Assembly: GCA_036873755.1 (NCBI GenBank)
Contig: JAVTVY010037189.1
Coordinates: 1-64,000 of the forward strand
Origin: Hanleya hanleyi
Taxonomy: Eukaryota; Mollusca; Polyplacophora; Lepidopleurida; Hanleyidae
Reading direction: 5' to 3'
Length of the DNA stretch: 64,000 nt
The first letter of the stretch is position 1. The number at the start of each line of letters is the position of its first letter. This document shows, one piece after another, positions 9,461 through 20,174 of the stretch. The notes under the pieces are model-generated. The model was not told the DNA's origin, made no database searches, and saw only the letters and a list, made by a program, of their open reading frames with translations. Made by a program: the position numbers and the translations under genes.

Positions 9461-9733
9461 ATGTTCTCTTGCACAACTTGCTCGAAGCGCTTTAATCGCC
9501 TGGACAGTTTGCGTTGTCACACACGTGCATGCCACGAAGTACCCATGCATACATGCTTTAAGCATCCCAATCAATGGAGTCGTCACCGAAATGTTATACA
9601 CGGATCATGCTCGCCACTCTCGAGACCGGATATTTCAGTTTCTATCGGAATGCATCTGAGAATAGAAGAATCCATGGAGGTCGATTCGCCGCGGATTGAA
9701 GAGCCGATGGAGATTGATCTCAGTGTTGAATGA
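9461..9733 (+). CDS. Small C2H2 protein (right copy, second finger broken)
   Basis: 90 residues, paralogue and mirror of 6519-6809. An in-frame 18-bp deletion removes six residues, including the second zinc-binding cysteine of finger 2, leaving MHTCFKHPNQWSRHRN. Only finger 1 can fold normally. The acidic RIEE..MEVD tail is kept. The frame is otherwise open, so the product could still be made with changed DNA binding. Confidence 0.65.
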   Translation: MFSCTTCSKRFNRLDSLRCHTRACHEVPMHTCFKHPNQWSRHRNVIHGSCSPLSRPDISVSIGMHLRIEESMEVDSPRIEEPMEIDLSVE

Positions 9734-9865
9734 GAGAAGTAAGAGCTTCGAGCGTCAGTATCATGGATTGCCCGAAGACGTTTAGGTTACACTGAACGAA
9801 GATCGAACTTTCTGAACTGATGGCTTCTGATTGGTCGATAGGTCGGTCACCTCCCCTCTAACTTT

Positions 9866-9962
9866 CGAAGAGTCACGGACGTCACCGAAAAGACACGGAG
9901 ATGACCGAAGAGACACGGAGGTTGCCGAAAAGACACGAATGTCACGGAAAAAACGTATAAAA
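9866..9962 (+). promoter_or_regulatory. Promoter of right outer gene: four 20-bp operator-like repeats plus TATA
   Basis: Units at 9866-9885, 9886-9905, 9906-9925 and 9926-9945 follow the pattern CGAARAGNCACGRANRTNRC. TATAAAA follows at 9956-9962 and the ATG at 10009. A CCAAT box in reverse (ATTGG) lies just upstream near 9833. Exact 20-bp phasing puts each unit about two helical turns from the next. Confidence 0.72.
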
Positions 9963-10008
9963 GTGGCAATTTTTTACGGCATTCATGATTTCCAGATCCA
10001 CAGCCGAT

Positions 10009-10932
10009 ATGTTCTCTTGCACAACTTGCCAGAAGCTGTTTACTCGCCCAGAAGATTTGCGACGACACGAGTCCTCCATCCACAACGGTGCACGACATAC
10101 TTGTATAACCTGCGCACGGTCATTTAATCGAGAAGATCATTTACTGCGCCACGAACGCTCATTCCACGAGGGCGCGACGGAACAATGTAAGGATTGTGGT
10201 CAACTCTTCAAACGATGCAGTCAGTTAAGACGGCATCAGCGTTTGATTCATGCCCCGTCTCTACGGTTTTGGCGACAACTTCCTACTGAAGAGGAGCCGC
10301 GAAAGGTCAGACCCAGTGAAGATAAGCCCGGGGAGACGAACGCCACTGGTGATGCGATGACGGAGAGCCCGCCTATACCCACAGTTCAGAAGAGCCTGAA
10401 TTTCCAGCCGGACCCCACCGTTACGGTTTCGAGTCATACGCCTGACAACATCGAACATTTTCTGGAAGATGCGGTGGATGTTCCCAGCGATCTCTTACCC
10501 GAAGATCATCCAGTGAGTGAGATGTATCGACGCCATTGGTCCATGATCCGAGACTGTTTTCATCGGCATCGCCCGATATTGGACTTATATAATTTCCGGT
10601 TGGAAGAAAACATCCGTCTACGTAGCTACGTGGAAGCCATCTTCAACGACCAAGATACAACCTTCAAGTTAAATCTCACTTTTGGATACATTCTTCGCCA
10701 TAAAGAGACAGACCAGCTCCGTTATTATTATCCCAGCAATAATACCCGGGTGTTGGACCAGCCTTTCACCATTATCCATCGTGCGTCACTGGAGACGATG
10801 CTGAAGGAACTGGACAGCGTGGATAGTTTGGAATGGGTACGACAACAACGACAAAACACAAAATGGCAAGTGGAGAGGGTGACCAATGTTACGTTCTTCG
10901 TGGTTAAACTGACCACCACCCCCATCGGATGA
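10009..10932 (+). CDS. C2H2 zinc-finger protein with PolB-associated N-terminal domain (right copy)
   Basis: 307 residues. Fingers have zinc ligands C4/C7/H20/H25, C32/C35/H48/H53 and C60/C63/H76/H81. The linker runs to about 150. The C-terminal conserved part ends at the TTTPIG stop. In intact relatives, as I recall, this part continues into a polymerase-containing protein; here a TGA follows directly and a poly(A) signal stands 100 bp later, so it now looks like a stand-alone gene. It differs from the left copy by R37/Q, S84/Y, W/C, T/A and T/P. The ATG at 10009 is preferred over 9985 because of TATA spacing and the paralogue. Predicted nuclear DNA-binding protein; its target could be the 20-bp promoter repeats (inference). 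Confidence 0.8.
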   Translation: MFSCTTCQKLFTRPEDLRRHESSIHNGARHTCITCARSFNREDHLLRHERSFHEGATEQCKDCGQLFKRCSQLRRHQRLIHAPSLRFWRQLPTEEEPRKVRPSEDKPGETNATGDAMTESPPIPTVQKSLNFQPDPTVTVSSHTPDNIEHFLEDAVDVPSDLLPEDHPVSEMYRRHWSMIRDCFHRHRPILDLYNFRLEENIRLRSYVEAIFNDQDTTFKLNLTFGYILRHKETDQLRYYYPSNNTRVLDQPFTIIHRASLETMLKELDSVDSLEWVRQQRQNTKWQVERVTNVTFFVVKLTTTPIG

Positions 10933-11031
10933 AAGTATTCACCCATGCACTGATAGATACTCAGAATGCACAAACAACTATCTGAGGATATGTGGCCTCA
11001 ACGGTATCCTGACCTGGCCGACGATGATTAG

Positions 11032-11037
11032 AATAAA
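11032..11037 (+). terminator. Poly(A) signal of right outer gene
   Basis: AATAAA 100 bp after the stop at 10932. An ATGCAAAT octamer (11134-11141) and CCAAT boxes in reverse follow, then the CCCAGCGTGG motif and a (TTG)n tract. Confidence 0.5.
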
Positions 11038-11465
11038 CGGTTCAGAGCGAACATGGCCGAAGATGGAACTTTCTGAAATGGAGACTTCTGATTGGACAAG
11101 AATACATCTAACGGACAGGAACGAATATGAAACATGCAAATGGTGGCCTCTGATTGGACAAGAATCTTCTTGAATTGTAAATATACCCAACGCGGCTCCC
11201 CCCAGCGTGGGTATGATGTAACATTGGGGAGTATAAACTATATGAAAAACCTTCTTGTTGTTGTTGTTCTCTCATGCGTCATCCTTGTTGTTGTTGCTGT
11301 TGTTGTTCTCTCTCCGGTCTATATCATGGCGTTATGTTAGAGTGTTAAGGTGTAACGACGGGCGTTGACGGACGTCACTGCATTTCGAAGAATTAGTGAA
11401 AATTCCATGGAATATCAGAGCTTCTGAGCTATTTCACCAGGGCGTTGAAGCATTGAGAATGACGT

Positions 11466-11967
11466 TGGTGGGCGTTGCTACAAGATGACACCTCACACGA
11501 CGCATTCGTACCGCGGATGGCCCATCTCTACACCAAGTAACATCCTTCACTGCTAAAAAATGCCCACTTTCGCTACTACTCGTACTGATGACGTCACCAA
11601 TGACGTCACAGATGCTGTGGAAATCCCTCAAATCGGGGTCTACACGCCAAGAGCTAGAACATGACACCTCCCATGACGCATTCGCACCGCGGATGGTCCA
11701 TCTCTACACCAAATAACATCCTTCACTACCCCAAAAGGCTCACTTCGCTACTACTCGTACTGATGACGTCACCAATGACGTCACAGATGCTGTGGACAGC
11801 CCTCAAATCAGGGTCTACACCCCGAGAGCTACAAAATGACACCTCCCACGATACAATCAGATAAGGGATGGTCCATCTCTACCCCAAATACCTTCCTGTA
11901 CTGCCCCAAAATGCACACATTGGCTATTACCCCTACTGATGACATCATCGATGACGTCACAAATGAC
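11466..11967 (-). promoter_or_regulatory. Right-arm array of paired TGACGTCA sites
   Basis: Mirror of 4299-4800, with paired palindromic sites at about 11588-11607 and 11764-11783. The match to the left arm stops at 11967, directly after 'gtcacaaatgac'. The outer 152-bp and 180-bp arrays of the left side are missing here. Confidence 0.75.
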
Positions 11968-12075
11968 GTCCACCAGTAAAATCGTACCATATATAGGTAA
12001 TAAATTGGAGCGATAATGCAAGAGGCGGGAATAATTGACGATGCCTGGTGATTAAAAAGCCACAATATTCATCTG

Positions 12076-12645
12076 TTAACTCTATTTGACATGGGCGATT
12101 TGGGACCTGTCTTGGCCTTGGGACAGGTAATTTAGGCACTGCCCCACCTAATATATTTCTTACCCTGGAGATAGGAGGCTGAAACTTCCTACACGATACC
12201 CTTGATGCAAGCACTACTAGGAAATGTAGAAAAAAATCCAAGATGGCTGCCATGATGACGTCACACTTACATTAATTTTGAAAAAGACATGTTTTGGGCG
12301 ATTTTTGGCCAGATTTTATTTATGTGTTTTCTTCGCAAAAACTACACGATAAAGTAGTAAAAAATAATCTGATGTGAAATAAAATAGTTTCCTCCACTTT
12401 TCCTGGCAGAAAAGCAGGAATTTTTGAAGAAATATGACGAAAGCATCAATTTTCTGATACCTCACATGATCGCCGTTTTGAATTTGCCCTTAATCCTCTG
12501 CTTGAGGGTTATGCAATTGGGCTCAAAATCACCTCAATCTGATAATCTAAGAAATCACACCTGTCCTCTCTCAATTTTTTGTCGTTCCGGCGATAGAGTA
12601 GAAAGTTTGGTTGGGAGGGGGGGAGGGAGGGGCATGTAATGCCCC
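12076..12645 (-). mobile_element. TTAA-type MITE remnant
   Basis: It has the family body: a CCGGCGATAGAGTAGAAAGTTTGG end, 'aaatcacctcaatctgataa', a 'caagatggctgccatgatga' block and G-rich ends. A TTAA stands at 12076-12079, but the G-rich end near 12645 has lost its terminal repeat. Confidence 0.55.
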
Positions 12646-13369
12646 CGCTCAGACAAAACTTTTCCATCGGCGAGTTTGCCAGGTTTTCCAGTCAGAAAAT
12701 GTTTCTGGGTGTCCGTATAACACATTGGTATCCAACAAACTTTTACGACAGGATTTTGGAGTATTTTGCCCAAAACGGGATGTTGGCGCCTATAAGGGCA
12801 TTAAGATTACTTACAAGAAGATAACCAGTATTTGTATTTGCTGCTCATATTGGCTACTTTCGGATTCTTATGGAGTAACTGTAAACATGGTAACTACGCC
12901 ATGGTTATCATCTGTATGTTCTTTCTACGTTTTATTAGGTTTTGTATGCTATCGCTGATCAAACACTTTTGCTTCCAGGTATACTTTAAACCTAACAATT
13001 GAAAGAAATAATTTCGTCAACGTTTCGCGAAATTATGTGCACATCTGCGTAGTTTCGGTTTTTTGCAGCCTTTCACAAATGTCTGAGACTACGGTACTGA
13101 CCGATCGGTCGAAGTACATAGCCTCCTGTCATCGAAAATATTAACACCACAAGTATCCGTGAAATAAGAAGAATAAGAAAAATACTCTGCTGGGGTCTTA
13201 CTGGCGTAACAGCATAAAGTTAAAGGTAAACTGAGTGGTATTATATACAGGTATCTGCAGCAGTTTTTAAGAAACATCCGGAAGTTCTGTTCAGTGTATT
13301 ATGCTCAGAAACGAAAATCATAATAACTGTTAATTTCTATAAAGTCGATTCGGGGTATGGTAGTGTGAA
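12646..13369. other. No gene recognised
   Basis: AT-rich spacer up to the LTR. Only short frames without known motifs. The last four bases, TGAA, are the target duplication of the LTR element. Confidence 0.5.
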
Positions 13370-14597
13370 TGTAGAAGGTCGTTGGCCGTAAATGAAGAAC
13401 CAACACCCTGGTTTATGTCGTCGGTATGGATATTTATTCGGTTAACCCAGACTTAAGACCCTACAAACATACAAATATCACAAACGTAAGCGTCACAGTC
13501 AAACAAGAATACAAATATATTTTCTGACGTTTTACCTATAGTTAAAATCCAACTCCATACCAAATACATCAATTCAATATATATTCTGGGTGTAAGACGA
13601 CTCGAAACCCTCATAACTAATAATCTATAACCACATCACAAATTACATATGTTTTACGTTACATTATGGATACTGTACGCGTGCTGTGTTACAATCGAAA
13701 TATAATCAGTTATAGATATGCTCAAGCCCGTACTAGAAAATAAATAACTAGAATGTATGTACGTCGCTTGAACTAACTATACCAAACCGTTTAACGCTGA
13801 GTTACGTAACAAGAAACCGATCTGGTAAATACCGCGCAAACTTACCCCGTCAATGGGACAGAGGCAAGTCCGACCAGCATCGTATACGGTAGCAAACCAT
13901 TACGTAACGCCCAGTAGCACCCATATGTAACGCCCAGTATCACATGGTAAACAAACATAGCTCCCGTTTATGGACGAAATATATCGTTTCGGCCACAATA
14001 ACTTACAATAAATGTATATACTCAATACGGGAAATGCGAGCATCATAATTTATACTAGAAGAGAATCGTGTGGCTTATATGTTATAGAAATATATTACCA
14101 GAGGCAAATATGTTCGAAATATATATCACCCGCCCGAGGGACGTATGTACTCATTTCAGTGAAATGAATGCTACTTATATTATTCCAAATTACTACGTTC
14201 AATATATGCTACTGAATATAAATATATATATAGAAATATTACTGACCTGATAATCCAATGGAGAATATCCAAACAAATCCAAACGAAACAAAACTGGCAG
14301 CTCAAACAAAGTACTGAACTCAAACAGTAACAAAGAAAAAGTGAACCGGCCAGTTCGTTCAGAAAAAATCATGCAGTCACCAACATTTCCCATAAGGCAT
14401 TTCACCAATAGAAACACTCGGCACATTCATCACCCAATCATAGTCAAGTGCATTACCGACTACAAATGTCAAGTCATGAATATGTAATATGAAACCCTTG
14501 GCCAAGTTAAAATACAACACAAGGAATGCAATGAACATTAAATACAACAAATACAATGAACAATACAATAAATACAATGAACAATACCTCTTTGACA
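13370..14597 (-). repeat. 3' LTR (1228 bp, no insertions)
   Basis: Near-identical to 21474-24313 once that copy's insertions are removed. The empty TTAA site equivalent to the nested MITE is at 13791-13794. Near identity of the LTRs points to a fairly recent insertion. Confidence 0.9.
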
Positions 14598-14640
14598 CAC
14601 TTCCCCACATCGAAAATGACGTCCGCGTCATTCATTTCCG

Positions 14641-16542
14641 TTAGGGGTTAAGTTGAACGTTGGCCTGTAGTAAACTGATCATCAGCTTACAGGCATCCTC
14701 CTTAGTTGAAGCAGAGATGTCGGACTCCACCAGGGACTGCAGTACAGTAATCCTCGTTCTCCAATTAGATTGCCGCATCACGTAATCACTAGGAGTGTAC
14801 CGATCAGGCGGTCGTCTCGTTCTGCTTGAACGTCGGAGTGTGTCACCACCGGATGAAACGCCTGCAACGTTGTCTCTATCATCCTCTAATACGTCAACAG
14901 CGTCAGGATCATCTTCTGCATCTAAAGAAGTGTGGTCGTCACCACGATCCGCCGATACTTCCGCAGCAGACACTTGGTCGTCACCGGTCAACTGGGAAGT
15001 TACGTCTGTTACGTTACAGTCTTCATCACCAACGGGTACGGTATCTGGAATCGCTGAGACTCCTATAGCCACTGGTGCACCCACGAACTCCAAATCTGTG
15101 GACTCGTCATCTTCCGAATCCGAGCATGTGTCCGAATGGTCAGCATTTCGAGCCCCTTTCGTAGGGCTACGAATATCAACATCTTTCTGTTTACGTTTAC
15201 CGGTTTTCTCTGCAGGACCATCTCCCGTAATAACCCCAACAGGTAATAAATGATTACGGTGAAGCGTCCTGACGCGGTCAGCACCGTCTTCCTTTTGTAC
15301 TCTGTAGACTGGAATGGCCGAATTTGGTTGGCTGAGAACAGTGTATACCTCGTCTTCCCATCGATCAGCGATCTTGTGTTTCCCTTGGAAAGCCAACTTG
15401 CGTACAAGAACCCGTTCACCAGGCAACACTGTAGCACCACGGATCTTGGAATCGTAACCCTTTTTCTGTCGTTCTCTAGCTTTCCGAGCTGCTTCAGATG
15501 CCACATCGTAAGACGCTTTCAACCGGTTGCGGAGATCTTGAACATACTTGGTTAAAACCGTCTTACTGTCGTTACGGTGCAAACCGAACGCTATTTCAAT
15601 GGGCAAGCGCGGCTCCCTACCGAACATCAGGAAAAATGGGGATTGTGCTGTACTCTCATGGCGAATGCAATTATAGGCATGTACGAGCGGTCCAACATGT
15701 CGTTTCCAATCGTCCTTCTGGTCAGGCTGCAACGTGCCTAACATGTCCAGTAGGGTACGATTGAACCGCTCGCACATGCCATTACCCATAGGATGATAGG
15801 GGGTCGTGCGGGACTTCTGCATCCCAAGGAAAGTGCACAGCTCTGCTACAACTTTACCCTCAAAATTGCCACCTTGGTCTGAATGCAAACGCTGCGGAAT
15901 GCCATAGTGACAAATAAAGTAATTAAACAAACAATCCGCGGTTGTCTTAGCAGTCATATTGCGCGTCGGAATCGCTTGTGCGTATCTTGTGAAACGGTCG
16001 GTTATCACAAGGATGTGCTGAAAACCGCCTCTGGAAGTTTTCAACGTGAGAAAATCCGTACAAACAAGCTGTAAAGGTTGAGTTGTTGTGATTCCTACCA
16101 AAGGAGCACGCGGAGTGACATGAGCCTTCCTTTTCAAACAACGCGGGCATTGCTGAACCCACCTTTCGGCATCCCTTACCATCCCTGGCCAGTAAAAACG
16201 ATCGCGCAAAATGGACACCAATCGATCTCTGCTAGGATGGCCCAGATCGTTATGTGCAGCTTTCAACGCTTCGGAGATAAACACCAGAGGCAAAACTAAC
16301 TGGTCCCTGGTATTGCCATTCACCTCTACCCGACGATGCAACATACCACGGAGCATAACCAATTTGTCAAAAGACCGAAGTATCTGCGCATGCTGCCAAC
16401 CTAGAGGTAAACTGTCCTTCCTAGGTTTCTGTCGAGTCTTGACAAACTTTAACCATACAGAAAGTACCTTGTCCGTGGACTGTGCTCTTCTCCAGTCGCG
16501 ATCTGTCATGCAGTTCCAAGTCCTGTCCAATGTCAGCATCAA
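14641..16542 (-). pseudogene. pol: gypsy pol: integrase region
   Basis: An open frame of 633 codons. The N-terminal part contains the end of the RNase H region and a linker. An HHCC zinc-binding domain (HNDLGHPS...CPRCLKR, about residues 95-140) and the DDE integrase core follow: D in LVCTDFL, D in LHSDQGGNF, E in MCERFNRTL. The C-terminus is long and acidic and ends with an Arg-rich RRSSRTRRPPDRY motif common in gypsy-type integrases. Its 5' end overlaps the upstream RT frame (16421-17713) in another frame, so a frameshift near 16.5 kb separates integrase from RT. By itself the frame is complete enough for all catalytic residues. Confidence 0.9.
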
Positions 16543-18040
16543 GCTCGTCCACCACAGTAGAAGACATACACATGGTCTCTACGAACGGCGTCACCGATAC
16601 TCCAGCACACACAGCTTGGATACAATCTGCGGAGATGGAAGCCTGCGTTGTACAACCGTCATCGAGCCAACATCCTGGCAGTCTTGAAAGCGCATCGGCG
16701 TCGACATTCTCTTTTCCAGCGCGATATTCGATGGTGAAGTTGTAGCTGGCGAGAGACGCTGACCACCTATGTCCCGTGGCATCAAGGTTGGCAGTCGTCA
16801 AAATGTACGTTAGAGGGTTGTTATCCGTTTTCACAACGAAGTTCTGTCCATAAAGGTAATCATGAAACTTCTCACAAATTGACCATTTCAAGGCAAGAAA
16901 TTCCAATTTGTGCGCGCTGTAATTCTTTTCGGATTTACTCAAACCTCGACTGGCGTAGCATACAACCTTCAATAGTCCGTCCTGCTCTTGATAAAGCACA
17001 GCGCCTAGGCCTTGTTCACTGGCGTCAGTGTGGAGTTCGAACGGCAAGGAATGATCAGCATACGCTAGTATTGGTGGTGTAGACAAACTACGTTTGATCT
17101 CCTCAAATGATACCTGCTGTTCTGCATCCCACACCCACGTCTTGTTCTCTAAGGAAGGAGACGATCTCCGTCGCTTACTTTTAGTGTGTGGCGCCGGCAT
17201 CAAATCCGTCAGCGGCCGCGCGATCTTCGCGAAATCTTTAATAAATTTTCTGTAGTATCCCGCGAAACCCAAAAAACGTCTAACATCTTCGGGAATTTTC
17301 GGAACGGGCCAATTTACTACTTTGTCTACCTTTTCGGGATCCGTCTCAATACCCTGTGACGAAACAATGTGTCCGATGTACCGAACTCTATCCCTTAGAA
17401 AAGAACACTTCTTCGGGGCAAGCTTCAGTCCGTTATCCTGAAGTTTCTTAAACACTTGCTGAACACGCTCCATGTGTTCCTCAAATGTTTTCGAAAAAAT
17501 CAGAAGATCGTCGATGTATACGACACACGTTTTCAGATTGAGGTCACCGAGCACAGACTCCATTAAACGCTGGTACGTAGCAGGAGCATTGGCCAAGCCG
17601 AAAGGCATACGATTGAATTCAAAAAATCCCATAGGCCCAACTGTAAACACGGTGCGCTGCTTAGGATCTTCGGCTATCTCCACTTGATGGTACCCACTTT
17701 TGAGATTCAGCACTGTAAAATACTTCGATCCAGCTACACAGTCAAGTTATTCTTCGATACGAGGCAACGCGTAGGAATCTTTTACAGTACGCTGATTCAG
17801 CTGACGAAAGTCCACGCACATGCGCAAACGTCCATCCTTCTTCCTGGCAAGTACCACATTAGAGGCCCAAGGGGAATAAGAGGGACGAATAACTCCGCAC
17901 ACAAGTAGTTCCCGTAGATGCGTTCGAACCTCGTCAAACATGGAACGGTGGAATCCTTCGATGACGTTGCTTGAACGGCTGGTCATCGGTAAGCTGAATA
18001 GTATGCTCCACAGCGGAAGTGCAACCAACGTCAACGTCAC
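16421..18040 (-). pseudogene. pol: gypsy pol: reverse transcriptase and RNase H, one nonsense codon
   Basis: Two pieces in the same frame, 18040-17747 and 17713-16421, separated by a TAA at 17747-17749. The first has the RT fingers (VVLARKKDGRLRMCVDFRQLN). The second has LNLKSGYHQVEI, FEFNRMPFGLANAP and the YIDD catalytic box (VVYIDDLLIF). RNase H follows with ELHTDASEQGLGAVL and the DADALSRLP end. The 5' part overlaps the protease frame (to 17934), indicating another frameshift there. Catalytic aspartates are present, but the stop and two frame breaks prevent a single polyprotein. Confidence 0.88.
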
Positions 18041-18917
18041 TTGAGGAAAAGATGCCAGCGTTCTCCAATATGAACTGCTTACAAACGTCCAGCTGCTCAG
18101 CGGACAAACGATCCGAAGCTATTTCAACTTCATCCAATGGATTAAACCCAGTCGAGGTCATGCTGTTGTCATTTTCCGGTAACTCCAATGTCACTGGCTG
18201 TATTTCGCACAAAATGGCATGAGGGGATATAACCATGGTCCTGGCAGTAATATTCGATATTCGAACAGGAACAGTCTCCCTCCCCCGGAACACGTAGGGC
18301 GTAATCGTCGGAACAATGTCCAAATCAGAAGAAATGGACGCTGCCTCAGAAGACTCCAACAATCCACAAACCCGATGATATGGTAACTCTTCATCTGTAT
18401 AACCAGTAACCGTAACCTCACTATTAGGAGGAATAATGACGTTACGGCTTTCGCCACTCTTGACCAACGCCAGGCGGTTGTGATGACGATTTAATTCCCG
18501 CTCACGAAGTGTCAACGTCCGAAACGTCAGATACCATGGCGTCTCGAGTTTAGCTATTTGCAAGAAACGAACGCCGTGGACTTGACATTGGCTGAGAAAA
18601 TGACACAAAACGTTGGTACCCAACAGTACAGGAGTTACTGAACTGTATCGGCTATCCGGAATAACAAGAAGGATGCTCCTCTCAGTCTGCGAGCCGTCCA
18701 ATCCATCAACACCTACGTCGACCTCAATGTAGCCCAAATATGGAAGAGACAAACCATCAGCACATTCAACTTCCAAAATGGCGGACAGTTGATGTATCGG
18801 AATATGGGACAGATGAGAATTGTAAAACGCTTCGGAGACCGTGGACACTGTCGAACCGGTGTCCAACAAAGCTCTAGATGGAATATCGTCGATGGTCATG
18901 CGCATTTCGTTACCCAT
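17934..18917 (-). pseudogene. pol: gypsy retropepsin region
   Basis: 327 codons. The aspartic protease active site ALLDTGSTVSTVS is near residue 15-27, and the partner motif 'VLLGTNVLCHFL' lies near residue 97. The remainder is the spacer between protease and RT; its end overlaps the RT frame. The frame breaks just past RRIPPFHV, where RT should continue. The neighbouring zinc-knuckle region lies upstream at 19057. Confidence 0.75.
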
Positions 18918-19056
18918 ACCAACTAGTCCTTCCGGTAACGAGGATTCAGACTTAAACTGTTGTTGTTGTCGGATGGGGCAGAATACATGGCGACCTATCG
19001 TTTGCCCCTCCCCATAGGTCTCTGCCAGTTTAAAGCAACCCTAGAATGGTCTAGAT

Positions 19057-20174
19057 TTACACGGCAACCGCTTCAAGATGACCGACCTGTCGACAACGCC
19101 AACATACGGGCTCTTTTAATTCATATGTGCGGTCATAACCTTGACCCCTAGGTGGCTCGTAACCTTGACCCCTAGATGGCTCGTAACCTGAACTCCTAGG
19201 TGGTTGACCTCTCAGTGGTTGACCTCTCAGTGGTTGATCTCTAGGTGGCTGGCCTGTGGACGACTGGCCCCTATCTGTCCAGTGATGACCAGAAGTTTCA
19301 CCTTGACCATCGGTCCTACAAGAGCGTTGTGGAGCAGAGAATTGCTGTTTATTCTGGATACCGTCCTTTGTCTGTTTTATCTCCGCCAATTCGTTACTGA
19401 GGCGATGTACCATTCCCTTCAACTCCTTCAATTCTTTATTCTCAGTGTTGGCGGCCATCTTGGATGTAGCTATGGTTTTCTTGCCACGGTTCTCAGATTT
19501 ACGTTGATCATCGTCATGTTGGACTTGCCGTAAAGCTACTCGCAGCTGATCAAAATCACGAATGGAGTCATATTTATGCCCAGATATATCTCAGAGATTT
19601 CTTCAACCCTGTCCAAAACATGGACCGGAGCATGTCATTAGTCTGTGCCAGTGCTACCTGTCCAACTCGAAAAATCCTCGTCGTCTCTTTGACGGGCACT
19701 GTAAAATTGAGCAAGGATAGATTCCTTTAACTCAACCGTACCATAAATGCTGTCAAGTTTCTCAAGAATAGCAATGACGCCTGCATTAGGCCCCAGTCGC
19801 ATAGCAACTCTACCGGCCTCTCCGCGTAATGATCGTCGTATAGCCTGGGCCACAACCTCTTTACTCCAGGTCTTCTCTCGTAATAGACATCGGACCTCGT
19901 ACCTCCAAAGATCGTAAGGAGTATTAGCATCCCCTTTACCCTGTCTGGTTTCGCCAGAGAAATGATTAAGTCGAGGTTGAAAGGAGCTTTGATAAACAAC
20001 GGGTGTAGCTTGAGATGGTTCCACTTCGTGTTTAACAGTATCGCTCGATTGGCTGGCAGTATACGCTTTCATTCATGCAGCTAAATCTTGCGCTGAATCC
20101 GCTTTTGGTTTTACACCCAATTCAGCGAACGCTGCGCCGATCCGTTTCAACTCGTCCGATGTTAGATCTGCCAT
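19057..20174 (-). pseudogene. gag: gypsy gag (broken)
   Basis: The best start is the ATG at 20174 (MADLTSDELKRIGAAF). An in-frame TGA follows just before the ATG at 20072. The capsid-like part (20072-19638) contains DLWRYEVRCLL and a stretch near LAQFYSARQRDDEDF typical of gypsy Gag. A frameshift near 19.65 kb moves the rest to another frame, ending with an Arg/Pro/Gly-rich repeat (GQPLRGQPPR type) and a zinc knuckle start CWRCRQVGHL that is itself shifted before its last cysteine. Confidence 0.75.

Larger units (their letters stand above)
4299..11967. repeat. 7.7-kb inverted repeat with mirrored zinc-finger genes
   Basis: The left arm (4299 to about 8080) and right arm (about 8100 to 11967) are reverse complements. 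Outer coordinates pair as x + y = 16252. Inner ones pair at about 16270 after an 18-bp indel, and the pairing drifts again near the centre. The outermost genes differ at only 5 of 307 residues. The middle (about 7950-8220) is more diverged and pivots near a 'gcaccctgcaccacc' / 'tgcccagtggt' segment. Genes diverge from the centre and run outwards. Indels private to each arm argue against a pure assembly mirror. Confidence 0.93.

Noticed and set aside
4299..11967. Assembly artefact as the cause of the inverted repeat
   Set aside because: Private indels and the diverged centre show two distinct arms, though only spanning long reads can settle it.
14795..15253. 152-codon plus-strand open frame
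   Set aside because: Antisense to the gypsy integrase C-terminus, low-complexity Ser-rich.
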